DNA from: Liriodendron chinense
Taxonomy: Eukaryota > Streptophyta > Magnoliopsida > Magnoliales > Magnoliaceae
DNA length: 64,000 nucleotides
Direction of reading: 5' to 3'
NCBI GenBank assembly: GCA_003013855.2
Contig: PVNU02002348.1
Coordinates: 620,001 to 684,000, forward strand
Of this stretch, positions 54,601 to 64,000 are shown in pieces. The translations under genes and the position numbers were made by a program. Numbering within the stretch: the stretch's first letter is position 1; each line of letters opens with the position of its first letter. The notes under the pieces are model-generated. The model had not been told where the DNA came from, searched no databases, and worked only from the letters and a program-made list of their open reading frames with translations.

Positions 54601-55133
54601 AAGCTGAGATATCCAATAGGGAGTTTAAACATATTTTGGAGAAAACGGTGAACCCCGATCGCAAAGATTGGTCGCTTCGACTTACCGATGCACTCTGGGC
54701 TTACCATACCGCTTTCAAGACCCCCATTGGAATGTATCCCTATAGACTTGTCTATGGGAAAGCTTGTCACTTGCTCGTGGAGTTAGAACATAGGGCTTAT
54801 TGGGCGATAAAGAAGATGAATTTTGATTCTGACAAAGCAAGCTCGTTGCGCAAACTTCAATTGAATGAACTTGTGGAACTCCGGAACGAAGCATATGAAA
54901 ATGCGAGAACTTACAAGGACAAGACGAAAGTATTCCATGATAATAATATTCTTCGTAAGACATTCACGATTAATCAAAAAGTCCTTATGTATAATTCTCG
55001 CTTACACTTATTTCCAGGGAAATTGCAATCTCGATGGACCGGTCCCTACATTGTACAAACTGTCTACCCATATGGGACTGTCGAGTTGTTGAATCTAAGG
55101 AACGACAACATCTTTAAGGCGGATGGTCAGTGA
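51618..55133 (+). pseudogene. Athila-type pol of element D, nearly intact (one internal stop)
   Basis: Protease active site LLDLGASVNLIP, catalytic Asp codon 51699-51701. RT runs from about 52500 (EVVKAEVVKLLDVGIIYPI; WRMCIDYRKLN; PFGLCNAPATF) with FMDD at 53043-53054. RNase H follows (IMCDASDYAIGAVLGQ; TTTEKELLPIVFALDKF; IFTDHAALKYLL). The integrase has an HHCC region near 54110-54240 (SQAYGGHFSAKK; CKTCESCQK) and core residues in GIDFMGPFPSSF, ISDGGSHF and SGQAEISNREF. A single TAG at 52989-52991 interrupts an otherwise open frame of about 1170 codons; flanking reading is in phase. The frame starts without ATG at a -1 shift from gag. Confidence 0.93.
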
Positions 55134-56351
55134 TTAAAGCCGTTCTTTGATAATTTTCCTTCAGAAGGTATGTCCATACCTCTGACTGATCCTGTGTATC
55201 AGGATTTTTGATCTCCTAGTCTGATGGAGGTATAGAGTAGTTAAAATTAGGATTTTGTTGCTTTTTGTTTGTTCTTTCATAGGTTTGTTAGAAGGAGGTA
55301 GAATCTCACTTTTTGTTCTCTCAGCTACTTTCCTTCCTCACTCCCTTTATTTTAGAATTGCTCTTATGTTTTGCTCATTGCATATCTTTTACATTGAGGA
55401 CAATGTAAGATTTGGTTGGGGGGTGTGGAATCCCTAGGATGAATCCAGTGTTTTGTAACATCTCAAGCAATTATGTAGGAACTTTTTCAATTTTTCAAAA
55501 TTCAAAACTCCGTTGGAAAACTTTGTTTCTATGTATTTGGGATGGTGTGAGTACAAGAAAAAGGAAAATTAAAGTGAGTGAAGTTGAATATCTTGAGAAA
55601 TCTCTAAGATACTAGTTTTATATATGAATTCCCCTATTTTTATGATTAATAGAATTTCTAAACACTTTTACACCTAGTTCACATTACACGATTCTCACGC
55701 TTTGAAAGGATTATGTAGAATTGTGGATTGGTTAAGTTTGGATTTGAGGTGTTGAGAAACCAAGCCGGGGTACTTTGTCCATCCTTGTCCATGGGAAAAT
55801 AACGAAAGATATGGATTTCTAAAAATCCTATCTAATGAAAAAGAAAACGGAAAGGAAGGATGAAAATATGAGAATGATGGAGAATATGGTGGAAAATTTC
55901 GAAAAGGGCTACCTATTACCAACCGGGGGATGGTCTACCTGTAACCAAAGTCGGAAATGGGACGTAGTGTGAAAGCCGTCGGAAGGATGGTAAGTCAAAT
56001 TCTTGTCATAGGCTTGTTGTTGATCTATACACCGTTGAATCCATACCTTAATTAATTCACAAGGAAGGTAACCCCGAAAATCCATGAGATGAACATTCAC
56101 CGAACACACTAGGATAAATTGTATGGAATTCTTCTATTTATCAATCAATTAGCGGGAATTTCACATAAATACTTGTTATGTTATGAGAAGGTTAAGGTCT
56201 CAACTTCTATCACTAAGTTTTCCTGATTTTTGCACTTGCATATCATTAAGTCTATAGAAACATGGTTTCTGAAGGAGAGTTGGGGTTTGAAGAATGAAAT
56301 TTGTTTCACGCATGTTTTGCTCGGGACTAGCAAAATGATGGTTGGGGGGTG
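55134..56351 (+). other. 3' non-coding region of element D with polypurine tract
   Basis: No env-like open frame is supported: all frames here are short and unlike each other. The polypurine tract GATGGTTGGGGGGTG at 56337-56351 touches the 3' LTR. A similar TTGGTTGGGGGGTG occurs at 55410-55425 as an earlier duplicate of that tract. Confidence 0.7.
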
Positions 56352-57930
56352 TGTTGAGCTCTTAAATGTGCATATTCTAACCCCATTTTATCACTAACTA
56401 CGCTTGAAATACATGATTAAAGACCCAACTAATGCATGGTATTGTGGTTATAGGAATGAGAGAGAAGATTCATCAATAGAAGGCTTAAAGACGCTATTTA
56501 CAAACATTGAAGATCACAAGACCGAGCGTCAAAGGATAGAAGAAAGAAGCAAATGAGAGAAGAAAGATAGCAGAAGAATACATTGAAGACCGGTTGTCCG
56601 ACCGGTCGTCCATAGCCCAGGACCGGTCGCCCGACCGGTCCGAATACTCAACAAAAGGGGCCCTGCGGCTAAAACTCACCGGACCTATCCGGACCGGTCG
56701 TGCGACCGGTCGTCCACTGCTCAGACCGGTCGTGCGACCGGTCCTTGAATTAAATTTCTGGGTTTGAATTTCTGAAAAACTCACTGGACATTTTTTGCAT
56801 TTTTGAGACCGGTCGTGCGACCGGTCGTTCAGGAGCTCAGACCGTTCATGCGACCGGTCGTCTGCGTAACAGAGCGTGTCCCACAAGCTCCGATTTTCTC
56901 TGCGCAGTCTGGGATTTCTTGCGCAATCTGGAACTCTCTGCACTATTCTATAAAAGGGGACCTATGGCTCCTTCCTAAGGCATCCTAGAAGAGATTAAGT
57001 ACGGTGGGAGACGACGGAAGTCGGATTCAAAGTTCTACAACTCCTCCTAGTTTGTTTTTCTAGTTTTATGCTTTGTTTAGTTGTTTTCATGTTTCCTTGG
57101 ATCATGAACGGCTAAACCTCTTAGCTAGGGCTAAGAGGTGAAGCTTGTAGTGAATCTAAGATGTTTCAATTCGTTTGATTTGGTTTCAAGTTAATTTATT
57201 AGTGAAGAATAATGGTTTGAAGTTTAAATAAAGTTCTAAGTAGTTTTTCTTAATCTTATGATGGCTCATGGATGTTTAGATGAATTGCTTGAGTTCTTAA
57301 TTGTTTTGAGTTAGTATAGACCTATATGATTTGAGGAATTAGATTCAATACACTCTAGATCTATGATCCTCATATGGGAACTTCATACCAAAAGTTTTAT
57401 TTTTCTGAAAATTCTGGATTATGTGAGATTGTGTATGTGATTTGGATCAAGTTCAAATCATGATCTAATTATGCTTAGTGACAGAGTTTAATAATGATTA
57501 TGATTGTGATCTTAACCTATTGGAATTAGGATTGACCTATGCAATTGAGTGTGCTCAAGTCCTAGCTTGAATTGAGAGAATCATATACATGATTCACACA
57601 TATGACAGATTGTTTGTTTTAACTGCTCTATCATCCAACTAGATAGAACTTAATTTCGATTCTAGTTGAGAAAGTGAGAAACCATAGTGAATTGAGCATC
57701 AAGGATTGTTACAAGTGGATCCTTGAACCCCTAGTGCCTTTTTATTAATTAATTACTTTCAGTAGTTCAAAAATTGTTATCTTCATCAAATTACTAAATT
57801 TCTGTTAGCTAGCTCTTCAATAGAAACCATTAGAATTATTTTGTGATTTCCTACACAAGTCCCTGTGGATCGACCTCGGTCTTACCGAGATTATTACTAC
57901 ATCGCAACCCGACACTTGGGGAAGCGAACA
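56352..57930 (+). repeat. 3' LTR of element D
   Basis: Starts TGTTGAGCTCTTAAATG, ends GGGGAAGCGAACA, 1579 bp. It matches the 5' LTR except for small changes and two extra blocks of about 35 bp in the palindrome array (56584-56640 and 56818-56861). TATAAAAG at 56949; hairpins at 57117-57138 and 57875-57889. Confidence 0.92.
56584..56861. repeat. GACCGGTC palindrome array in D 3' LTR
   Basis: Repeated GACCGGTCGTGCGACCGGTC-type pairs, with CCGACCGGTC and GTCCGACCGGTCGTCC variants, span about 280 bp. The 5' LTR array (47861-48072) is the same but lacks two blocks. Confidence 0.9.
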
Positions 57931-57935
57931 CCTGC

Positions 57936-58395
57936 TTATAACTGAAATGTCCCGAGTATAACCTTAAGGATTTTTCTTCACTATATTGGCGTTTGACGCC
58001 TTCCATTTGACATATGTAGAGGCCTCAGGAATAGGACCAGATGGTGGTGCGCTCTGCCACCCCAGTAGTCTTATAGCTTCTTCTTTTGATAGTTATATTT
58101 TGCCCTTCCTATTGCATTTATTATGATTATTATAATTCTCATATGGGCTGACACTGCATTTAAACTTTACCTGTTGAGTGTTAATCGGTATTTCTGGATT
58201 TAGTTGTCTTCACTTTGCTTTTGATCTGCTACTTGAAATGCGTTACTCTGATTATTTTTATATGAAATGAATGTGAACCTAATTGAGGATATACATGGGA
58301 GTATTTTCCACGTGTGGCATTCCTAGATAAGCATTTTAATTAGTTAACACCCGAGAACTGGGGATCAGAATTTCCCGAGAACTCGGGGCGTTATA
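57936..58395. other. Terminal own segment of solo LTR G
   Basis: Non-coding; it ends GAATTTCCCGAGAACTCGGGGCGTTATA. The CCCGAGAACTCGGG part is an imperfect inverted repeat. Confidence 0.6.
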
Positions 58396-58400
58396 ATATA

Positions 58401-58969
58401 TGTAATGAGATAATGTGCAATAGTGGATCTAATCAGTCAGAGTTTCTAATGGGCATGATCTGATCAAATTGGCAAGCCACAGAGTATACGCTAAGACCGA
58501 TCAGGTGTTAGCACAAGGCGGTGTAATGCTGTGCTAATAGATGTAAGAAGCAGGGGAGTTGGGAAAATAAAGAGTGTTGCACTATAACAAGATATGAGCT
58601 AAATGATGATGAATTTAGATGGTAGGATGGACGAAAGTGTTGCGCAAGCTAGCTTGAGTGGCTTTGGATTGGGACTTGGATCGCTTAAGAGTCCTGAACC
58701 TTAGTTAGGCTTAGGCTAGACTAGGGCTAGACTCTTTTCAGTCACTCACGCTCTCCTCAATGGAGGAATAGGCTAACAAGAAGGGAGATGAGGACTCAGA
58801 AGTGCTGGATTGGAGGGGATTTGACTGGATGCTGAAAATGAAAATAGAGGGGGTATTTATAGCTGCCCGAAGTGGCAGCTTCTATAATTAAGGGCTGGCG
58901 ACACCTAGGGGGCAGCCCGTCCTTTGGAGTTTCAGCCTTAAACAACTGAACTCCAAGCCTATGGGTTCT
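58401..58969 (-). promoter_or_regulatory. Flank of G with a minus-strand TATA-like box; possible LTR remnant
   Basis: Continuation of the sequence left of G. On the minus strand GCAGCTATAAATACCCCC (TATA at 58861-58854) is followed by CATTGAGGAGAGCGTGAG, resembling an LTR or gene promoter. No coding sequence follows in the window, so a retroelement LTR is the likelier reading. Confidence 0.4.
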
Positions 58970-60634
58970 TGTTGAGCTCTTAATTGTGCATATTCTAACC
59001 CTAATTCATCACTCATTATGCATGATATACATGTTTAAAGGACCAACTTAATACATGATTTGTGATTGTAGGAACAAGATGGAGAGTTCACCATTTGAAA
59101 GCTAAATAGAGCTCTTTATGAGTGTTAAAGACCATTAGATCAAGCATAAAGGAAGACCAAAGAAAGACAAGCAAGGAGAGAAGAGAAAAGAAGAAAGAAA
59201 GAAAGAAAGAAGAAGAAAGAGTAGCCTAGACCGGTCAAGACCGGTTAGCCAAAGCAGCCAGACCGGTCAAGACCGGTCGGCCACCCACTACATGTCAAGA
59301 GGACTGCTCAGGAACGCAGCCCGACCGGTCAAGACCGGTCGGATAGTGCTGCTGGAGGAAGAGTATATAAGCCCGACCGGTCATGACCGGTCGGGCATAG
59401 TTGCTGGACCACTCAGGAACGCAGCCGAGTGGTCATGACCGGTCGGCCATTGCTGCTGGAAAAGAGCCAAGCCATTCCGACCGGTCATGACCGGTCGGCC
59501 AGCGTAAACAGCTTGTTTCTATTTTGGATCTCCGGGATTTTCTGTGCAAGTGCGTAGTTTTACGCGGAATTTAGAGTTCTCTTGCGTATTGGACTCCTCC
59601 AAGCTATAAAAGGATGTCTTCCCTTCATACCAGAGAGGCTACGACGTGGGGATTGCTTAGGAGACGGATTCTACTTCGGATTTCTAGTTTTCTTCCTGTT
59701 TTAGTTATTTTTTATGTTTTTAGAGGCTTCTAGTTCAAGGATGTTAGAGATGAACTAAAACCTCTTAGCTAGGGCTAAGAGGTGAAGCTTTTGATTCGTT
59801 TTTGATGGATTAACACAACCTAGGTTTCCTTTTATGTTTTAATTGATGAATTTTAGTTCTATATGAGTTTGAATCAAGTACTATGTTGGTTTTTTACTTT
59901 GATCTCTTGATGACTCCGGGCTCATGTGATTCTTAGAGATCCTAACTTAGTATCTTAGCTTTTGAGTATTGTTTATGCTTGTGTAATGCATTGATTTACC
60001 ATCGACTCCGGGCATGGTAGACGCTTTGATTGCCTTGTATGCAATGGCCTGATTTTCATGTGGGAACTCATTCAACTAAAGTTCTTATCTTTGTGTATAA
60101 TCTGGAATAGTTGCTTAGTGATTGATTTTGATTTAATTCGAGTTCAAATCATGAGTTGTAATCAGGTCTAGTGACAGGACTTGGTGAAAGCTATGGTTAT
60201 GAATCTCAACTAGATTGGAAAGAGGCTTGGCCTATACAATTGAGTGTGCCCAAGGCCTGAGCATGGTTGTGGGAATCAAATCAATGAATAAGCACTTGTT
60301 CCAGATGATTGTTGGTTTAACCGCTCTATATTCCAATCGGATAGAGAAAGGAATTTGATTCCGATTGAGTCATGAGAGACCTAGTTGTGTTGATGCATTG
60401 AAATTTATCAAAAGTGGATCCTTGGCGCTCTAGTGCCTTTTTAGATTGAAATTACCTTAACCATTCACTGTTAAACCCAAATCATTATTTTTCAGTTTTA
60501 GCTCTTAATAGGATCTTAATTACTAGTTGTTTTAGACAAATTCTGAAGATACCCATACATAAATCTCTGTGGGAACGATACTCGGTCTTTTCGAATTATT
60601 ACTACTTCGCAACCCTACACTTGGGGAGTGAACA
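58970..60634 (+). repeat. 5' LTR of Athila-type element E
   Basis: Starts TGTTGAGCTCTTAATTG, ends GGGGAGTGAACA, 1665 bp. The GACCGGTC array at 59228-59500 is the densest in the window. TATAAAAG at 59605-59612; hairpin CCTCTTAGCTAGGGCTAAGAGG region at 59761-59782. The second hairpin is weakened here (CTCGGTCTTTTCGAA). The 3' LTR is beyond the window. Confidence 0.9.
59228..59500. repeat. GACCGGTC palindrome array in E LTR
   Basis: Paired units GACCGGTCAAGACCGGTCGG and GACCGGTCATGACCGGTCGG recur at least five times within 270 bp, separated by about 35-45 bp spacers with repeated CAGGAACGCAGCC and TGCTGGA words. Confidence 0.92.
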
Positions 60635-60640
60635 AGTTTT

Positions 60641-60658
60641 TGGCGCCGTTGCCGGGGA
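60641..60658 (+). other. Primer-binding site of element E (tRNA-Asp)
   Basis: TGGCGCCGTTGCCGGGGA, identical to element D. Confidence 0.92.
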
Positions 60659-61256
60659 TTTCTATGCGGTATTTTTAGAATTTTCTGAAATAACTTTTAG
60701 TTGAGATTGTGTTAAGATAGATTTAGGATTTGTTTTGCTTTCTAGAATAGGTTTTCTTCTAATTACTAACTTACTTTGTTTTTTGCAGGATTCTAACATA
60801 GGTCTAATCCAGGGAGTTTTAGGAAGTTGAAGAAGAAGAAGGCACCTTAAGTTACAAATCAAGTTTTATTGTTCTAACCTTACTCTTCTTCTTCTCCTAC
60901 TCATTCCTATCATATTCATCTCTTGTAGAGTGGGTGGAGACTCCTTTTGGATCTCTGAAAGGTAGGCCTTGTGCCACCTGGATTCCTATTGGTCGGCTCT
61001 GCCGCCATTGGATCACCTTATGCTCAGGGATTTCTCTTCTCAACCTATTCCTCTTTCTTCTTTTTCTGTACTCTTTCTCAAAAGACTCAAAGAGTGGGTG
61101 GGGAGTTCTTTGAACCCCTATTGACCAGGAGAAATCGGTCTCTATCCTTGCTTCTGGCTTAGCCATTGCAAGACACCCTGTGCTTAAGTTTTAGAGAGGA
61201 GTAAAGGAAGGAAGGAAGAATTCTTTTTCCTTTTCACTCATTCTTTTTGGTTTTGC
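60659..61256 (+). other. Leader of element E
   Basis: About 600 bp untranslated leader, alignable with the leader of D. It contains a CT-rich tract and no supported gene. Confidence 0.6.
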
Positions 61257-64000
61257 ATGCCACATTGGGCTAGGACTTATAATAACCGACTTGTAAGGGA
61301 TGGAGTAATTGTTGAAGGGATTGATAGAGAGCCTCGTGCTAGGAAATGTCAAAGTTTTCCTGAAATTACTAGAGAGATGGCTGAAAATCAACCAAATCAA
61401 AGGGTTAATCAAAATCCAGCCCCAAACCTTACTGAATTGGATGAGAATGAAGTGGGGGATGTACCTCAACCTAGAACTTTACGTGACTATTTACAACCAG
61501 CTAGGACAAGTACTCCCTCTTGCATAATTTTCCCTCACAATGTGGGAAATATTGATTTTAAACCGGGGTTGATCCAACTTCTTCCTAGATTCCATGGACT
61601 CGACTCTGAGAGCGCTTATTTACATATAAAGGAGTTCGAAGAGGTTATAGCCACAATAAATTATGACAATGTGACCAAGGATACAATAAAACTCAAATTG
61701 TTCCCTTTTTCCTTGAAAGAGAAGGCCAAATCATGGCTACACTCCTTAAGGCCGAGGTCTATTGGGACATGGGCTAAGATGACTAGGGAGTTTCTTAAAA
61801 AATTCTTCCCTACTCATCGAACTAATGCACTACGAAGGGCCATAATGAACTTCTCCTAAAAAGAAGAAGAAACCTTTTTCCAATGTTGAGAAAGGTATAA
61901 TGAGCTATTAAACGCATGCCCACATCATGGCTATGAACGGTGGAGGTTGATTAGTTTCTTCTATGATGGATTGAACTCAACCATGCGCCAATTTGTGGAG
62001 ATGATGTGCAATGGGGAGTTCATGAACAAGGAAACGGAGGAAGCTTGGGATTATTTTGACATGTTGGCTGAAAATACACAATCATGGGATACATCTAAGC
62101 CAACAAGTTCAAAACAACCCCAAACCAAGGAAAATGAAGAAATTTATGTTTTAGATGGGCAAGACGATCTAGGTTCTAGAGTGGCTAAACTCACACGAAA
62201 GATCGAGGAGATGGAACTAAAGAAAGTGGATACAACCCAACAAAAGGGGGCTGTTGAAACTATTTGTGGTATTTGTGCTTCTAATGTGCATCAAACGCCG
62301 GATTGTCCAACAATCTATGCGTTTCAAGAACTTTTATTTGAACAATCAAATGCCTTGAATAGTTATCAACGACCTTTTAGTACTCCAAATTCAAACACGA
62401 ACAATTCTAGTTGGAGAAACAACCCAAACTTCAATTGGGCGAATGGAAACACGGCTAATCAAAGTAATCCTCAAAGGGGGCCCCCAATGCAAATAGCCCC
62501 ACCTCAAATGCCTATAGAGGATACTTTGAAAGCATTCATGGAAGGACAAGCTCAAATTAATCAATCCAACCATACGATAATGCTTGAGCTTAAAAGTTCG
62601 GTGGAGGAAATCAAGGCTCGCTTAAACGCAAGGGAAGGGATGCTTCCAGCCCAACCCGTACCAAATCCAAAACAACAATGCGAAATAAGCGTGCCTAGTT
62701 CTTCTAACCAACATATGGAACATGCTAAGGCCATCACCACTCTTAGAAGTGGGAAAATTATTGAAAAATCTGATCCGGTGAAGGTTTCAACGCCTAATGA
62801 TCCGGTATCTTCCAAAGAGGATGATGGACCTAGCATCACCATGAATGAAAAAGAGCCATTAAAAGAATATAGGCCCGTTGCTCCATTCCCCCAACGCTTG
62901 ATACCAGCTAAACCTCAAGATAAATATCAGGAATTTTTGGAGGTTTTCAAGCAAGTGAAAATCAACATCCCATTGTTGGATGCCATTAAACAAATACCGT
63001 CATATGCTAACTTTTTAAAAGACCTTTGCACGGTTAAAAGAAAAATACATGTGCAAAAGAAGGCATTTTTGACAGAGAATGTGAGTGCCATTATCAACCA
63101 CGGGATGCCCAAGAAATACAAAGATCCCGGTTGTCCGACCATATCATGTATGATTGGAGATCACCGGGTGAAACATGCTTTACTTGATCTAGGGGCAAGT
63201 GTGAACTTAATTCCCTTTTCGGTCTATGAACAATTGGGTTTAGGTGAATTAAAACCCACCAAAACCACATTACAACTTGCTGATCGATCGATTCGTATTC
63301 CGAGAGGGGTGATTGAGGACGTTCTTGTCCAAGTTGACAAAGTTTACTACCCGGTAGACTTTATTGTCTTGGACACACGAACCATGGTTAATATTGGCCC
63401 TCAAATTCCTGTCATACTTGGCCGCCCATTCCTAGCTACATCAAACGCTATCATAAATTGTAGGAGTGGGGGCATACAAATGTCTTTTGGCAATATGACG
63501 ATTGAGTTGAATGCTTTTAATATTGACAACCAACAAGAGGATGAGGATGAGGAGGTCCGCGAAATAAACATGATCAATTCTATTGTGGAAAATGAGTCCC
63601 TCTCACCTTTTTACTCCGGTCCCTTAGACGAAGAAGTGACTCACTCCCTTGATGAGAACGATGATAGGATAAGGGATATGGTCACACTTTTTGAGTCGGT
63701 ATCGGCATATGACGTTAGCCGAGCAAAGGATGTGGAAACCATACCTTTTTGCGCTGAAAAATCAATTCAGATTTCGACACCTTTGTGGATCATGCATACC
63801 GAACTCCACCAACCCTGGGATGATCCTTACTTGCAATATCAATGCCCAGGAAAATATGAATGGAGACATATTTCTTCTGATAAAAATGATGATGTCTCCT
63901 CGTATACATGTGGTGAAAACATTAAGGAACCCGCTGAAATTCCTTTTTGGGATTTTGAGCATGTTCATTGTAAAGCAGGATATTGGATGACGTTACTGCG
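61257..64000 (+). pseudogene. Athila-type gag-protease of element E (two early stops, then open to window edge)
   Basis: ATG 61257 (MPHWARTYNNRL). The gag core has LIQLLPRFHGLDSESAYLH and LKLFPFSLKEKAKSWLHSLR. Stops TAA 61857-61859 and TGA 61887-61889 sit where element D has Gln and Trp. From 61890 the same frame is open for 703 codons to the window edge. It includes zinc knuckle CGICASNVHQTPDC (62265-62306), a Gln/Pro-rich linker, protease LLDLGASVNLIP (catalytic Asp codon 63186-63188) and the PVILGRPFLATS stretch. The region after 63690 differs from element D. RT lies outside the window. Confidence 0.9.

Larger units (their letters stand above)
47626..57930 (+). mobile_element. Athila-type Ty3/gypsy element D, full length
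   Basis: 5' LTR 47626-49134, primer site, gag, protease-RT-RNase H-integrase, polypurine tract and 3' LTR 56352-57930 are all present, flanked by CCTGC at 47621-47625 and 57931-57935. Total 10,305 bp. The gag has five stops, there is a -1 shift at the gag-protease border, and the polymerase has a single internal stop. No env-like gene is seen between integrase and the 3' LTR. Confidence 0.94.
36550..58395 (+). repeat. Large solo LTR G (about 4.5 kb own sequence) hosting nested elements
   Basis: Begins TGTAACGTCCCAGATTTCC and ends CGGGGCGTTATA, flanked by ATATA at 36545-36549 and 58396-58400. Own segments are 36550-38740, 42530-43484, 45420-45846, 47154-47625 and 57936-58395. The GTAACG...CGTTA termini are typical of long gypsy LTRs of the Tekay/Del kind (from memory). 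The section 37155-37330 holds inverted CTTCGG/CCGAAG motifs. No polymerase of this family is present, so this is a solo LTR. The orientation is inferred from the end style. Confidence 0.75.

Noticed and set aside
56494..56943. Minus-strand open frame with repeated DRSHDRS
   Set aside because: Reverse reading of the palindrome array in the D 3' LTR; the 5' LTR version differs by the array indels.
59228..59500. Regularly spaced repeats resembling a CRISPR array
   Set aside because: Plant LTR context, palindromic variable units, spacers that share words with each other, and no cas genes.

Overview
This window is transposon-rich nuclear DNA from a flowering plant. I see no bacterial or organellar genes. 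Nearly all protein-coding similarity belongs to LTR retrotransposons: three chromodomain Ty3/gypsy elements, two Athila-type Ty3/gypsy elements, a Tat/Ogre-type fragment and a Copia remnant. One host gene can be read, as three short phase-compatible exons on the minus strand. All assignments come from reading the sequence; no database search was run.

Layout, left (1-21.8 kb): a decayed Tat/Ogre-type fragment (1-1207) is fused to a truncated LTR of a minus-strand chromovirus, called C2 here (1208-17224). C2 is interrupted by a complete plus-strand chromovirus, C1 (3418-12192, target duplication GAATG), and by an 818-bp MITE (13063-13880). C2 in turn sits in a third, older minus-strand chromovirus, C3 (17225-21846). 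C1 carries a tandem triplication of a 950-bp gag-protease segment, and its sequence variants record a two-step origin.

Layout, middle (21.8-36 kb): diverged direct repeats with a LINE 3' fragment lie at 22.7-24.7 kb. Next come exons 3, 2 and 1 of a JASON-like gene on the minus strand (26784-26881, 28419-28467, 33120-33209). Intron 1 is about 4.65 kb and is filled with tandem repeats and microsatellites. A CT-rich 5' leader follows, and a 529-bp fold-back MITE lies just upstream. A second fold-back element is split by a solo LTR (34157-34844). A Copia LTR/gag remnant ends this part. No exon of the host gene after exon 3 was found; if the gene is intact, its next intron contains the whole chromovirus nest.

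Layout, right (36-64 kb): one large solo LTR, G (36550-58395, target duplication ATATA, about 4.5 kb of its own sequence), hosts solo LTR F (which itself hosts Athila-type solo LTR A), Athila-type solo LTRs B and C, and a full-length Athila-type element D (47626-57930, target duplication CCTGC). D has an exact 18-nt tRNA-Asp primer site and a polymerase frame broken by one stop codon. A second Athila-type element, E, begins at 58970 and runs off the right edge with its gag-protease frame open.

The most unusual patterns are: (1) arrays of short CG-containing palindromes in the LTRs of four distinct LTR types, variable in copy number even between the two LTRs of one element; (2) the mosaic gag-protease triplication in C1; (3) conserved hairpins in the transcribed part of the Athila LTRs; (4) the host-gene exons hidden in repeats, with a fold-back MITE in the proximal promoter.
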